From assembly GCA_013433145.1 (NCBI GenBank), contig CM024172.1:9076053-9140052 (forward strand): a DNA stretch of 64,000 nucleotides. The letters are read 5' to 3'. This DNA is from Ascaris suum (taxonomy: Eukaryota > Nematoda > Chromadorea > Rhabditida > Ascarididae). A program made the translations under genes and the position numbers. Below the pieces are notes generated by a model. The model saw only the letters and a list, made by a program, of their open reading frames with translations. It was not told where the DNA came from and searched no databases. Within the stretch, counting starts at the first letter, position 1. Each line of letters starts with the position of its first letter. Positions 38,983 to 51,440 of the stretch are shown here, in pieces.

Positions 38983-41900
38983 GTCTGTTGAGCGTAGTCG
39001 TTATTTTGCTAACTTGTGTTTCTTTTAACTTAAACACTTCGCGACCGGTTTAATTTGTAAACATTTTTGCTATATATAGAGAGGAGAAGAGAGAGGGAAA
39101 GAACAGCGCATCGAAGAGAAACAGATGGAATTACGAAGAATTTTTATGTTTGGATTATGTGATTAAATAGCAAAACGCGCGGTTATAATGTGCAAGATGG
39201 ATGTTTCGACCTCGCTTCTCCTCGCTGATATCGATTTTCCGATGCAGAATATTTTTTTAATAGCGGATTACGGAATAGAGCTGGGATAGTGCGGGGGGAG
39301 GCGAGAAAAACGGTTCTTGAAATTTCAGCTGGACACGCTTTTTCATATAGGCAGTAGTAAAGCAGTTTACGTTATCGCTTGACGATAGCGCAGTCTTTGA
39401 CAATTCTTGTCGCTTGTTTGAATTTGGATTGCGCTGTTACTCGTGGAGGTTTAGGAGTGTTTTCTTGGTGACTCCACCCTGTGATATTTTTAAAATCCCT
39501 CCAAGGTATGGGAAATGGCCGTGATTTAAAAGCACGGCATTGCCAACGTTATCATCATGAACCAGCATTAAGTCTGACTCATAGTTTTTAACGCTATTAT
39601 CGTTTAATAAATGGTCACTGAAAACCATCATTTGTTCGCCCATAATCGAGCATTATTATCGAATAAACGCGAAAAGTTCTTCCATGTCTCCTATTCTGTT
39701 ACAAATTGCTATAATGACCCTGCATATTTGCATCGTTGGATTTTATTGTTGCATCGCAGCTCACAAACGAGAGGAAGAATGAAATGTTTATTTTATTGCT
39801 ATGAAGTTTAATCCAGTCGCAGGTAGTTTATTTCCCTTGTGAGACCTAATATGTGCAATTCGCCTGGTCATAACGGTTTTGTCTGTGTGCGTTCGTCGAT
39901 CTTTGAATGATTTCGCATGTCTTTGATGCCCTTCTCGGGAAGCAAATTTGGTGCGTCCTTTTTTTTATGTGCTCATTGAATACTTTGTTTGCTCGAATGC
40001 GTTTTCACTTCATTGATGAATTTGTTATGAAGTTTTTCCATTGCCGTAGGGAAGTTCTCTCTGAAAATACATGTTTGGTGTAATTGTTCTGAAGAAAAAG
40101 TCTTCAAAACTTACGTACTAACGACTCACCACTGAGTGCTTCTTTTTAAAAACTTGTCTCGCTAACAACTGCGGTAAAAACATGAAATATTGGTCGATTT
40201 GCTTTAAGTGAAGAAGATTCATAGACCCAACAAAATTTTGGCATAGAATCTCTCCGAATCTACGGGAATGTTTTTCTTCGGCAACATTTCAGAAAGAACT
40301 CGCTTCTTATTAAATGTGTACAGAAATATTTTTATTTATAACAAACTAAATATTTTGTAAAGTCTATTCTGCTTATTTTTGTAAGCCCTCTCTATTGTTC
40401 GGGTTTTGCTTGCATCCGTTCGAATGGAGTGGAATTCAGTGAAAATTATTCTTGTGCGTCGTTTATGTGTTGCATGCGGAGTTCATTGCTGAAAGCTCAA
40501 ATTGTTATGTTTGTGTTTCAGGTGTATGATTATGTTGACTTAACATTCAGTTATCTGCAGGTTTATCCTGCTTTGTGCACCGTTGAGCTGGAGGGTGCTG
40601 AAATGAAGTCAATGGGAACGAGCAATCCGGGTTTCGCAATTGCTGTCTTTACAATGCAATTGCTGGTGGGTTATGCATATTAGGAAATGAGAGCCACTGC
40701 TTTTGACTAGAAATGTGGGTCGACACTTTGTCGTGCTCGTGAGCTGAAGTCATTGGTCGACTCGTACGACGAAAATTTGTAGTCTACATTATTAGCTCAT
40801 TGAGTTGGTGACAAGAAAGCTAGGTAGCGCAAACTGATAACTAACGACTGGGGAGTAACATGGTAGTTGAAGCCGATCACTGGGTTATTACTTCTCCAGT
40901 GCCTAACTTCACCGATAGCGCCTTCATTTAATCGGCCGGTAACCGTTTACATTGTTATGCTCTCTGTGTTGTTAATCTCATGGAGTGATGTCTTGCAAAT
41001 GCTTAATAAAGACTTTATTATTCCTCAAGTTTGCGTCGTTAATTGTTCAGTACAGAAGTGGGCATGTGAACAGCTTTAGACGAGAAAATGATGATTTGTT
41101 TTGCCAGACGTTATGCTTGTACATTTGTTAGAGATGGGCTTTACCAGTCTTGCGTGAATAAATGAAATATACCGCAAAGTAAAAACGCGAATTTAAATGC
41201 TTGCAGAAATTCCTTTTTTTTACAGATTATAAAAGTGTGAGGTGATATGTTGATGTCATTCTCTTAGAACACGAAGATTAACTGCAATTTGGGCGCACTA
41301 ATGCATTTTCGACAGCGATCGAACTTGAAATGCATATTTGCGAGCTGCAATATGACAAGGAAACACCGGCTAATAATGTATTTATCAAAGGAAATGAGAT
41401 AGCTCAATAGAAGCACTTGCAATACGTCGCAGCAGTGAGCATCGGCGCACAGTTGAAATAACGCCGTCGTAGGCGTAGTTCGGAGCATGTTCTGTACCAA
41501 CAGTTGCGGCAGCAGTAGCATTCCATGTCAGAAACCCTCCAGATTGGAAATCCCGCAAACGATCAAACGGAAGTACATCGGACTTGGAGCCAGATTTCAG
41601 TCCACTTTTTAATAGCTAGGTTTAGCGTGACGGTCATCATCTTGCGGTTTGAGGCATACGCCCATGAATATTACCCTCAGTGTTATGCACTGATATTATT
41701 GGTCAAGCTTCACTGCAAGAACGAATTGACGATTCCTTAGAAGCTTAAGTCTTTTTGTCACGTAGCTGTAGTCCTGATACACCTGGTGGCTTGATACATC
41801 TAATGAATGGGGAAAGGAAAGATGGGAGAGGCCGGCAGTAAGGATCGAGAGACCCAACTGAAAAACAGTCGGCTGATATTTTTGGCTCCCGCTGGACCAC

Positions 41901-44150
41901 TTTGTCCAATTATGTGCACAATCGATTTGGAGTCTTAACATCAGATCGGATTAAAAAGCCCACTTCAAATGTGCAAGCATCGCCCCTAAACCTCAAATAC
42001 ACGTGTTCGGCTCAATGTGAAAGCAACCGTTCTCAATCTTCGCATTGATATAATTGCAAAAAAGCGACCGATTTTCCTTCAAATCGATGCAGCCAGCCAC
42101 TGATATGTCCACAACGTTAGATGTTTATTTTTCACCTTTTTCACCTTGACATCCATAGAAAAAGTCCAGGACGCGGTTAAAAGTTTAGTGCCAACTTTTT
42201 TCTCAAGACTATAAACTTCAGTCTCAGAAGGCTTGGACATCTTCGCATGGCTCTTGCTGAGATTGTGTTGCATCAAATAATTCATTTCCCATTACGTTTC
42301 TTATAGTTTGATCCTATGGAGCAATCCTCGTTTTTTCTCGCTGACAAGTGTTTTTCCACATGTACTGCATGCTAGCTTACTTTGTGAAATGAAACAGTTG
42401 TGATGGCGACCACTGAGTCAATCAATAGCCATCAAACTTTTGTACAAGCCGCTATGATTCCCATGAAAGATTTCATGACTTTTCTAGTGGAAAAAGAATT
42501 CAAGTGACAAGTAGCCAATGTAATCTACAACCTCAAGCTGGTGCAGTTCATTCTTATCTCTCTATCCTCTGTCATTTTCACCCCACAGAATTGCAAAAAG
42601 CTGCAAAAAACGCGATATTTTCGGATTTCCCACCGGCTTCAGCAATCAGTGAAGATCTGAGAATTCCCTATATTTCGCGATTTTCTTGGCCGCCTCCTCC
42701 CATCAAGTAACCCATCTAGTCGCCTCCTCTCTTTTGCCATTCATGCCTGCTGCTTTTGCCCGTTGTTCATCCTGACAGAGTCAAGAAGGAAGAAGTGAGT
42801 ATAGCTATGAAGTTGGGAATTACGCATATTAAATAAGATATTGTGAAATGCACTCTAATTTTTTATCCTCTCCTTTTTTATGGTTATAATCTTCATTTCT
42901 CTGCAGGTTGCAGATCATGCAGCATTTGCATATTCAACTATAAACTGCATAATTCATGAATTAGAAGCAAATGTTTTGCATGGTTAGCGACTGATGCGAT
43001 CTGGCAACAACCAACATTACCGTATTGTTTAGTCTGTTCTCCCAGCAAACGGTCGCATTGCTGCTTTTCTTGTGGGATCTAACCGGAGGCTGCGAACGAG
43101 ACGATCGTGAGTTTCCATCGGATGCTGAACTGTACAGGCTTGCGGCGTGTGATAATTGCCCTTCAGTCGACTCCTGTATATGTCCTAGGTGGACGATTCG
43201 AATATCACAGATACAGAAATTGTTTTCTCAACTTGGAATAATATTGTTTGTTTGTTCTGCGTTATTTCATGTTCCTGTGTGTTGTGAATGGCACCAGCGG
43301 CGGCGTCGTTGAGGAGGAGACCGAGTGGGGCAGAGGGCAAGAGCCGATCTGTCGATGCCGATGCAGTACAACACAAGCGAGACAGAAATAACAGTTTATG
43401 GGGGAGCGCCACAACCCCCAAACACGAGTAGAACGAAAGAAATCTAGATGGGCCGAAGGCCGGCATATATAGATCCCACATATCGCCTGAGGCGGCATAG
43501 AGGCACATAATTCGATCAGTAACGTCATTTGAAGTACAACCAACGAGAATCTATTACACGAGTAGATATGATCACCGCAGTATTAGATCTTAGGTTGCCT
43601 CATAGGTGCCGTGCCCAACAGTAGGTGTTTGCACCAATGAGCAACGTCAGAGTTCACCGCACGAGAATATGCTTATCCACGAGTGAAATATCGGGGAGGG
43701 CCTAGTTTTGAAAAAGGCCCATCTTCAAACTTATTACTGTCTTGGCTCGAAGACCACTTCAATGCGCACAGGTGTTCGTGATAAACTCGTCCACATAAAC
43801 TTCGAAGCGAGCGGGAGGGGAACATACTCTTGTACGTTGAAATCGTTTTCGTAAGCGCCTTGAGTTTCATAGTTACTGCCAACATCTACCACGACTGCAT
43901 ATATCTGCACCTTGAGGTGACGTCAGAATGTAAGTGCATACACACATAGATCCCTTCGCAAACCGACCAGTGGTCGTGGTTCCATTTTTTAAATTCAAAC
44001 ATTTGAAAATGATGAGGGGCATGAATGTAGTTAGTGATCGCGAGTAAATTTACAAAATTCATCCACTGAGTCTCGAAGTTTTAGTCATCACATAAAGAAC
44101 ACAACTGAGGAAAACGCCTCCAGCTATCTGCTAAAACCGGATTAACTGAT
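38983..44150. other. Intergenic region with no certain gene
   Basis: This follows the TGA of the scaffold gene. A possible poly(A) signal AATAAA lies at 39606-39611. Open stretches at 40429-40683 and 42504-42710 have plausible splice borders but no recognisable family. The part near 43280-43860 is richer in G and C than its surroundings and may derive from an old mobile element, although I could not identify one. Confidence 0.45.
43046..43188 (+). CDS. Candidate exon of a cysteine-rich protein, unrecognised
   Basis: An open stretch between CTCCCAG and a CCTAG|GTGGAC donor encodes a short hydrophobic run (VALLLFLW), then LTGGCERDDREFPSD and a Cys-rich end with the spacing CDNCPSVDSCIC. It resembles the start of a secreted peptide. 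No ATG precedes it in frame inside the exon, no partner exons could be placed, and no family is recognised. It may be chance. Confidence 0.2.
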
Positions 44151-44157
44151 GTTTTAG
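44151..44157 (+). promoter_or_regulatory. Probable spliced-leader acceptor for the TTBK-like kinase gene
   Basis: GTTTTAG ends at 44157, and the first ATG of the kinase model is at 44178, 20 bases later, with no upstream exon required. The arrangement parallels the start of the large gene at 11242 and fits nematode trans-splicing. Confidence 0.45.
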
Positions 44158-44177
44158 CTGACTGAGAAGCTGTCGGA

Positions 44178-47100
44178 ATGATTACTGAAGCGACCATCGA
44201 AGCTGATCCAGCAAAGAACTGCGACTTCAAAATCGGCAGAAGGTGAGTGAGTATCATGCTTCAGATTAGACATTAAAACACTCTGTTATGTGAGCAAAGC
44301 AATAGCAATACCTGAGGGTGGTACAGTTCCCGCGTTTACTTAATGATATAATAGTTTCGTCGTTATTTTAGTTATGTGCAAACTATGTAACATAAAGAAT
44401 TACGCCCAAGAATTAATCACGCATAGAGATCGTGTTGCTAGCCTCAAGTGAGGGGATTTTGAAGAAAGAAAGCACACAGCTTTATATTCGGTAAAACCAC
44501 TTTATGTTGATCAACGACATAATATTTTAATTAAATGAGGATAATATCAACAAATATAAACCATCAAATCGTCATTATTTTCTTACGGTGTGATGAGTGG
44601 AAAATATTTGTTTATTTTGTTATGTATGGTCTACATCCCTCATACTTGTAAATTCTTAGTTGTAACGATTATGGCGTCTGCAGTTATGGCCAGAATGAAA
44701 CCCACAACGATAGAATCTGATTGATAAGGTGATATTTTGGAGATAGATATCGGCTGCTCATATCAAGAAAATCAGTGACCAAGTGCAGCATTTTATTATA
44801 TAAAAACTAAACTGATTTATTGGAGACTTTTGAAACGAGATTTGTCGCTCAGATTTGGTAAATGGAGGGTAACAAATAAACTTGATGAAGGTGGATTCGG
44901 ACAGGTCTATCGCGTCGAGAACATTTACAAAAAAGGTGAATTCGCAGCACTCAAAGCTGAACCAAACGATATCGAAGGTGGTTCGGCAATTAAACTTGAG
45001 GTATTACTGCCAACGACAATTGCTTATTAATATGCTTTGATTAATAAAAACGATACTAGTGATTTGAAAATGTTGAATGAGTTTCGGCAAAATTTGAGAG
45101 ATTTAACTCATTATTCTTAATAGTAATTTCCAGTTGTAAAGTTTTAATTTAAGAAACGTCTCTGCAGATGATCTTCAGAGGGAACTTTTTCACTATTTGG
45201 TGCACCTAAACGCACCTAAAGAAATGATTTCCTCAGAGCAATATTATGGCACTAGTTTCTGTGAGAAGCAATTTTCTTTCCTGATCGGAAATCTTTGAGC
45301 TTCAATAGAGCGAGGACGTGAAGTAGTCACCCCTATCCCCTCGCCCCAACTCCTCCCATCAGTAAAATTTCTCCACTCTTCATAAAACACTAAACGATAT
45401 TGCTACAAACGAGTGCTTGTGAAAGTTGCCAGCTCAGTGCAGAGAAAAACGATCATACGTATGATCTTTTGGGAGTTGTCATTGTGTAAAAAGAATTAAA
45501 AGTTATTAGTCCTAAACTATAGCCTAAATTCACCCCAAATTTATTGACAATTTTAAAGCCGTATATAAGTGAAATACATTATTGGACTTCAGCATTTGGA
45601 GAGTTCGCTTGTTCAAGGAGTGTGGCTCAACGATACTTTAGGCGCTAGTTAGTTGTGTCGTAAGGACCTCCACTAACAAAACATCTTGAACAAAGGTCTT
45701 AACTATAGTCGTTATGACTTTATGATGAATAAAGGGAGCGCGCGTGTAATAGAAGTTGCTGCGGATCAATGAATACTTTATAGATCATGATACTGCAATT
45801 TTTAAACAAAGGTGGAGATAAGCCGCACGTTATGAAAGTCTATCATGCAGCAAAGCATCGACGATTCTGTTATATGATTGTCACTTTACTCGGCGAGAAC
45901 TTAAGAACGCTTAAAGTGAGTGCTAAGGGTCTCTTTTTCATTACCCATACAACGCTCTCATTATTAACAGTGAAGAAGAGGTCAAGCCTTGTAGAAAAAA
46001 TGTGAATCCGTCGTCGAAATGAGACAACGAGAAAAATATCTTAGAGTTTCTTGATTCCACATCTGTATAATTCTTATGCTCTTTTTTCAGTGCTGCAATG
46101 TGTCCATCGGCCTTGTTGTGCCTGCTTGATCCTCATGCTGCTTGCACTGAAATGCAAATCGAGACGTCCTCAAACCTCAGCATTCTTTTCTTTTTAATCA
46201 GCCTACTGAGAGTAAATTCTCTCAATGAAACATCTTGTTCTCGTCCTATAGGACCATCGAAGGATTAAGGGCCAGATCCTATGAATCAGTTGTATGGTCT
46301 CAATTTTAGTTCTAAATGTTTTTTATTGGAAATGAATGCCTATTGCAACGTTTCCAGTAGTAAGCGAATAGCAAATAATTGCAGCTGAACTGTCCGGATG
46401 AGCGAATGAGTATATCGACGTGGTCGCGAATAGGAATCCAATGTCTTTATAGCATCAAACTGCTTCACGACGTTGGATTCGTTCATCGGGACATCAAACC
46501 GGCCAATTTCGTGATGGGCGACGAGCACGACGCGGACCGAGCCAGATGCGTTCATATTCTCGACTTTGGTCTAGCTCGGTGGGCCTTCTCGTTTACCTCA
46601 CTCCTCCTGCACGAAAGCAGGCGGAAGCATTTTCACTCTTAATATCTGCTGTACTGTCATCAAGGAAATAAACATAAACCGTCTGATTTTGATGGTGCTA
46701 TAACGTTACATCCGTCATCGTGAAACCCGGCAACGTGGTACTAGAACATGCCCTCTGGATCCATAGGAGCTGGCAAATGTTACTGCAACAAATCACCATG
46801 CAGTCCGCGGCGCGGCGCATGAGCATACGTTGCAGTAGTCCGCCTTTCGAGAAATATGTCACAGTTACGCGTTTCACTGAAAAGTGCATTACAAAAACAG
46901 ATTTCACTGTTAGGTTAACATTCATTTGGAGGTTTAACACCTCATAAAGAAATCGATCTGCCTTAATAATGCGTTAAAGTTTGAACCCAACTGCGATAAT
47001 GGGCATCATACCCCAACCTACGAACAAACAATCACTACCATCATAAAGCGCTTTGTAAGTGGCTGCATGCAGTAGCCACGAATTATGACAATCTCGCAAC

Positions 47101-50100
47101 AAACAGTAACCGCACATAACAGTATTCTGCACTGTTCATCGAAATGCCTCTTTAGGAACTTCGCTTTCGAAAGGAAGAAAGGGGTTTGGGCAGCGCGGAG
47201 AGCACGTGGATCAGCCGAATTCAGAGGCACTATGCGTTATTGCTCACCGACTGTACATGATAAGAAGGAGCAGGTTGGTGCACTCGAAAGCGACAATAAA
47301 TCTTTGGAGAATGCTGCCATCGAAGATGGGATTGCGATCGTCATCTCAAAGGCGATAGAAGTCGCTGCAGCATTTCGAAAGCGTGATGTGCGATGTAGAA
47401 AGAAATGATCGCATTGGCGCATGTGTTCCTTAGAGCCTTAAACTTAAAAAACACTAGGCCAACATTTCCTCCTTATCACTGTTGAAAAAACATCATTAGG
47501 TTTCCCTTGCGATCTCTCTTAGAGTGCTTCACTTTGAGAGAATTTAAAGAGTTGAAGGCCCTAGGCGGAATAGGTAATAAATCATTTCTGCTCTAGTGAC
47601 TGTTTCAGGATGTTCCACCAGCATGAAAATCTTAGACGATAAAGGTCAAACTTTTATGATCCTTGCCTCGAATTTTTATTTTACCTGTCTTTTCTAAAGA
47701 AATGTGTTGAAGGGACGTAAGGATGATGTGTGGTCATTAATGTATATGCTCATCGAGTTGCATTGTGGATTACCGTGGCAGAAGGAAAAAGACAAGAAAC
47801 GGCTTGAGATGATGAAAATGAATATGAGTGACAAAGATCTTCTGAAGAATTTCCCCGGTTCGTTATTACTTCAACTAACTATCAGAATCTGATCAGAACT
47901 GATGCAGAGTGAGTTAAAGAATCGTTTCGAAAGGTGTGCATGTGAATCGGAAATCCTACTTGAACTACTGTAACTAAATATTAGCGAGCTTACTTCAGAT
48001 GCTCAAATTCATTCTTCTCTTTAAATATGGTTCCTCCATCTTGGGTCACTACTTCACATATCTTTTACCTCCTCCACCCTCCGAACTCTCTCTGAAAAGA
48101 TGGGCTAGCAGGCTCTATAAAGAGACGAAAGCTAGTCAATTTTTTGTGATACTGGTGAATAGAAGAGCCTCGTTGAAGTTCCCTATGTGACATTAGTTAT
48201 TAGAATCGAAAAGAATATCTTCTACACTCCAACTGCCTAGATATTCAGCGTCAGCACTGAACACAATCTGTTTGCAACAAAACAATACTAATACATATGT
48301 GAATAAATGCTCATATTCGCATGTGTGAAATGAACAACGCAGGTAAAATTAACCATCGCGAAACAAACATTGCACTATGTGGCTCTGAAAGAAGTGATTT
48401 CTTAGGTCTCCCTGATCATCGCTGCTTAAACTGCTTCCATCGTGAAAGAAAGAAATTCGCACTTACGAACTCTTATATGCCTTAATTAGTCGAATTTAGC
48501 CCTCTACTATAAAGATATGATTCGGCGGAAACAATTTCTGTTGCAGAATCAGTTTCATTACCCATTGGAAAGTACTATGTCAGCCAAAACGACTTTCCGG
48601 TTTGTAGTATTTAGCATCAAAGTATGATTCTCCTGCCTTGTGTTACTGAACTGCGTGGCAAAAAATCTTCTAAAGGCAGCAAATGAAAATAAAGCCATCC
48701 CCATCTATCATTTAGAAGCGAAAATTTAGAGATCAAGGAACGAAAGCACTCAATTTTTGTGATGAGCGGATGGGATCCTGCTGTAAGAAATGTGTTAACT
48801 GCTCTCAGTAATGTTCGTCGATGTAGAAAAAATTAAATGTAATCGAGGGTATACATTCCGGTGGTGAAAAGGACGCTTCGGCCTTAAATGCTAAGAAAAT
48901 TCCACCATAAAGCATTCTCTATTCGTCACATGCTTGCAAACGGTTCATTTATTCCGGCGTAAAACAAAAGAAAGCAATTTTTAAGCGGAGATGCATCCAG
49001 TTCTACCACATTTACGCACTTTAAACTGCTACAGTCGACCCAACTATACGATGATTCATAAATGCTTTCTACGCCTAATGAAGCGCTTGGATATTAAATA
49101 CAACGATAAATATGACTGGGAAACCGACGCACAGGTTGAAGAATTGGTTCGTTAGTTCGATGTTCTCACAGAAAATTATTTGCATAATTCCAGATTGGTG
49201 GCGTATGCCTACGTTCTTTTTCGATTTTACTGTCTTGTTATTAACAATTGGCTTATCAAATGAAACATGCATGCTTTCGTGTCTCTTTTCTCTAGTTCAC
49301 TGATGCAGAGAAGAGTGAAGACTATTGATGCGCAAGAGGGGATGGAAGGTTTATAAGTCAAAATCCTCCTATGGAGAACCCAAGAAGCATCATAAGAAAA
49401 CAAGAGCAGTTGCTGACCATCAGTTATATCGCTAATACTCCAGAGATGAACCTTACTTTCAAAAAGACTCGGATGCATTGACGAATGTTTCGAAGCTTGA
49501 ACTCTTGCTAGCTTGTGGACTTTCAAATCCGATACTATTCCATTGTCTCGTGGCATAGCTAATGACATTTCACTGCCTTCTAAGAGTTTTTCATGAAGCT
49601 ATGCTCCAGTTCGTCCTGCAGATAAAACGCCGTACTAAAGTGCCAGAATATGAACACTCCGAAGAATTTTTCGCCTCGGATCCAATAAAGGTTCATGGAG
49701 CACCACCTAAATGGTTGGACACCAAAGGAGGTTAGTCCATCTCTCTAATTATGCGCGGATGTTGTGGTACCCTTCGAGCGTATCTTGTTAGAGTGCAGAG
49801 AACAACAATGAATGCACCTTTCTTTTTCTCCATTTCACCTAAGATAAGCGCTAAACTCGAAATGCTCATAACCGGTAGGTTATAACAATAAAACATATTT
49901 GTTGCTGTTTTCTATTAGAAGCAGTAGTGAATGGAGTGATTTAAGTAAGGATAAACATTAAAACCTTAAACTAATGATTTGCACTGATGGTAATTTGCAT
50001 TGTACCGTAAGAGACGATAATTCAAGCAGATCTATGAGGCGTTTCCAGTTCAATTTTATTTCCAACGTTAAATAATTTACACTTGATTGTATGCGGCTTT

Positions 50101-51440
50101 TTCAACATTCTTCAATGATTATATAGAATAGTCTCATAAATGTTATGAGATATTCACTAACCAACCTTCTTGAATCATTAATGAATTTTTGAATTAACAA
50201 GTAATTAACAGTAATATCGTTAATGAACTGCCTTTGAATAAAGATGTCTTTTTTGGCAAGTTACTTAGCTGATGAAGCTGTCCTTTAAACCAATCGTTAA
50301 TGAATAAACGACCGCCTTTGGATGGAACTTCCGTGGTCTTGATGTTGCTAGTTGCAAACGAACAAGAAAATATTGCTGCCGTGTTGCCTTAGCATGAAGC
50401 TATTCTCGAGCATTAGGATGGTAGATAGTCAAAGTTTTAAACTGAGCGTTAATTCGAGACTGAGCCTGAAGGTAATCTGCATTTTTGGACTATAAGATCG
50501 CGTTCACACGCATAATGATAACAAGCAAGATTGGCTAAATGATAACTGCAAATAGGTGGAGAATATATACGATAGCCTTAATACACTCGACACCATTTCA
50601 AATCTGACAAGTTTTGTCGCTGACGGAGTATTTACTGCGCTCTTCATTGATAAAGTTGAATTATTTTTCCTACGACAGCTGTCATCTCATGACACCTCTT
50701 TCAACAGCCCCTTTCTCTACCTCATTCTTGGGGTTTACGACCTTTGCACATTTATCGGTTGAGTGCTTTTACTCCTCATCCGTTCACGAACTCCACGGAG
50801 TTCTCTTTCTTTCATAACACGATCATCTTTGTTGTTTTGACTCCTTCTCTCTCTTCCTCTCTCAAAAATGCGAAATATATCTTATTTGTGAAATTCAGCT
50901 GTTTTATCTTCATGCCTCTCTGATTCACATATCTCTTGTTTTTCTACCGAAGGCGTCCTTCAGTATTCGCCGAGTCGGCGCTTTTTAAACCATCATCAAC
51001 GTCTGGGACGAGTGTTTTTCTTGATAAAGACGACAACTTCTCATTTTTTTTCTCGGGCCCTCTCTCTCTCAGAAGTGGACTTTTTTTCTCGGAAGTCAGA
51101 ATCTCCCTCCACGTTCTTGCTTTTATCACTAACTTCCTCTTCCTCTTGCAGTCTCTTTCTATTTACCCTTCAGTTATTCACAAAAGGCGTACTTCAGTGG
51201 TGGTGTTGTTTTCCGAATTTGCTATCGGTCTCTTCTCTTATTCGCAGATCATTCGATAACGTAAACAGAAGTGCAGATGTTGATGGGATGACGTCATCGT
51301 TTTCTAGCACTTTTTAATAAGCAATCTTTTAAGGAAGAACCATGGAAGATCTCGAGGAAATGATGAGCAAACCGATGGAGGTGGACAGGACACGAAGCAG
51401 CTCGAAGAATTCTCGACGAAAAACAACAACCAAGAAATAG
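44178..51440 (+). CDS. Tau-tubulin kinase-like protein kinase (CK1 group)
   Basis: Nine exons joined in phase: 44178-44242, 44826-45000, 45784-45915, 46385-46578, 47156-47273, 47713-47857, 48986-49134, 49622-49730 and 51334-51440, giving 397 residues. The glycine loop is EGGFGQVY (about 43-50), the ATP lysine is in FAALKAE (Lys65), helix C Glu is probably Glu80, the catalytic loop is HRDIKPANF (Asp160) and the magnesium loop DFGLAR (Asp184). FRGTMRYCSP follows, then GRKDDVWSLMYMLIEL, and the C-lobe ends with SRPNYTMIH and DKYDWE, all typical of TTBK-like kinases. The tail is basic and Ser-rich, ending RRKTTTKK. The kinase should be active on Ser/Thr. In Caenorhabditis many such kinases are expressed in the male germline; that this one is too is inference. 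If the last intron is not removed, the frame stops at 49733-49735, giving a shorter form. Confidence 0.85.
49887..49892 (+). terminator. Candidate poly(A) signal for a short kinase isoform
   Basis: AATAAA lies about 150 bases after the TAG reached when the last kinase intron is read through (49733-49735). It could define a short 3' end. If the exon at 51334-51440 is used, this signal is intronic and not used. Confidence 0.35.

Noticed and set aside
38983..44150. Search for a protein tyrosine phosphatase domain downstream of PDZ3
   Set aside because: No HCSAG-type signature or other phosphatase motif is visible, and the coding frame ends in TGA directly after PDZ3.
50556..50575. Possible terminal kinase exon after AAATAG, reading to TAG
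   Set aside because: It would add only a few residues; the exon at 51334 also fits in phase and gives a basic tail typical of this kinase family.
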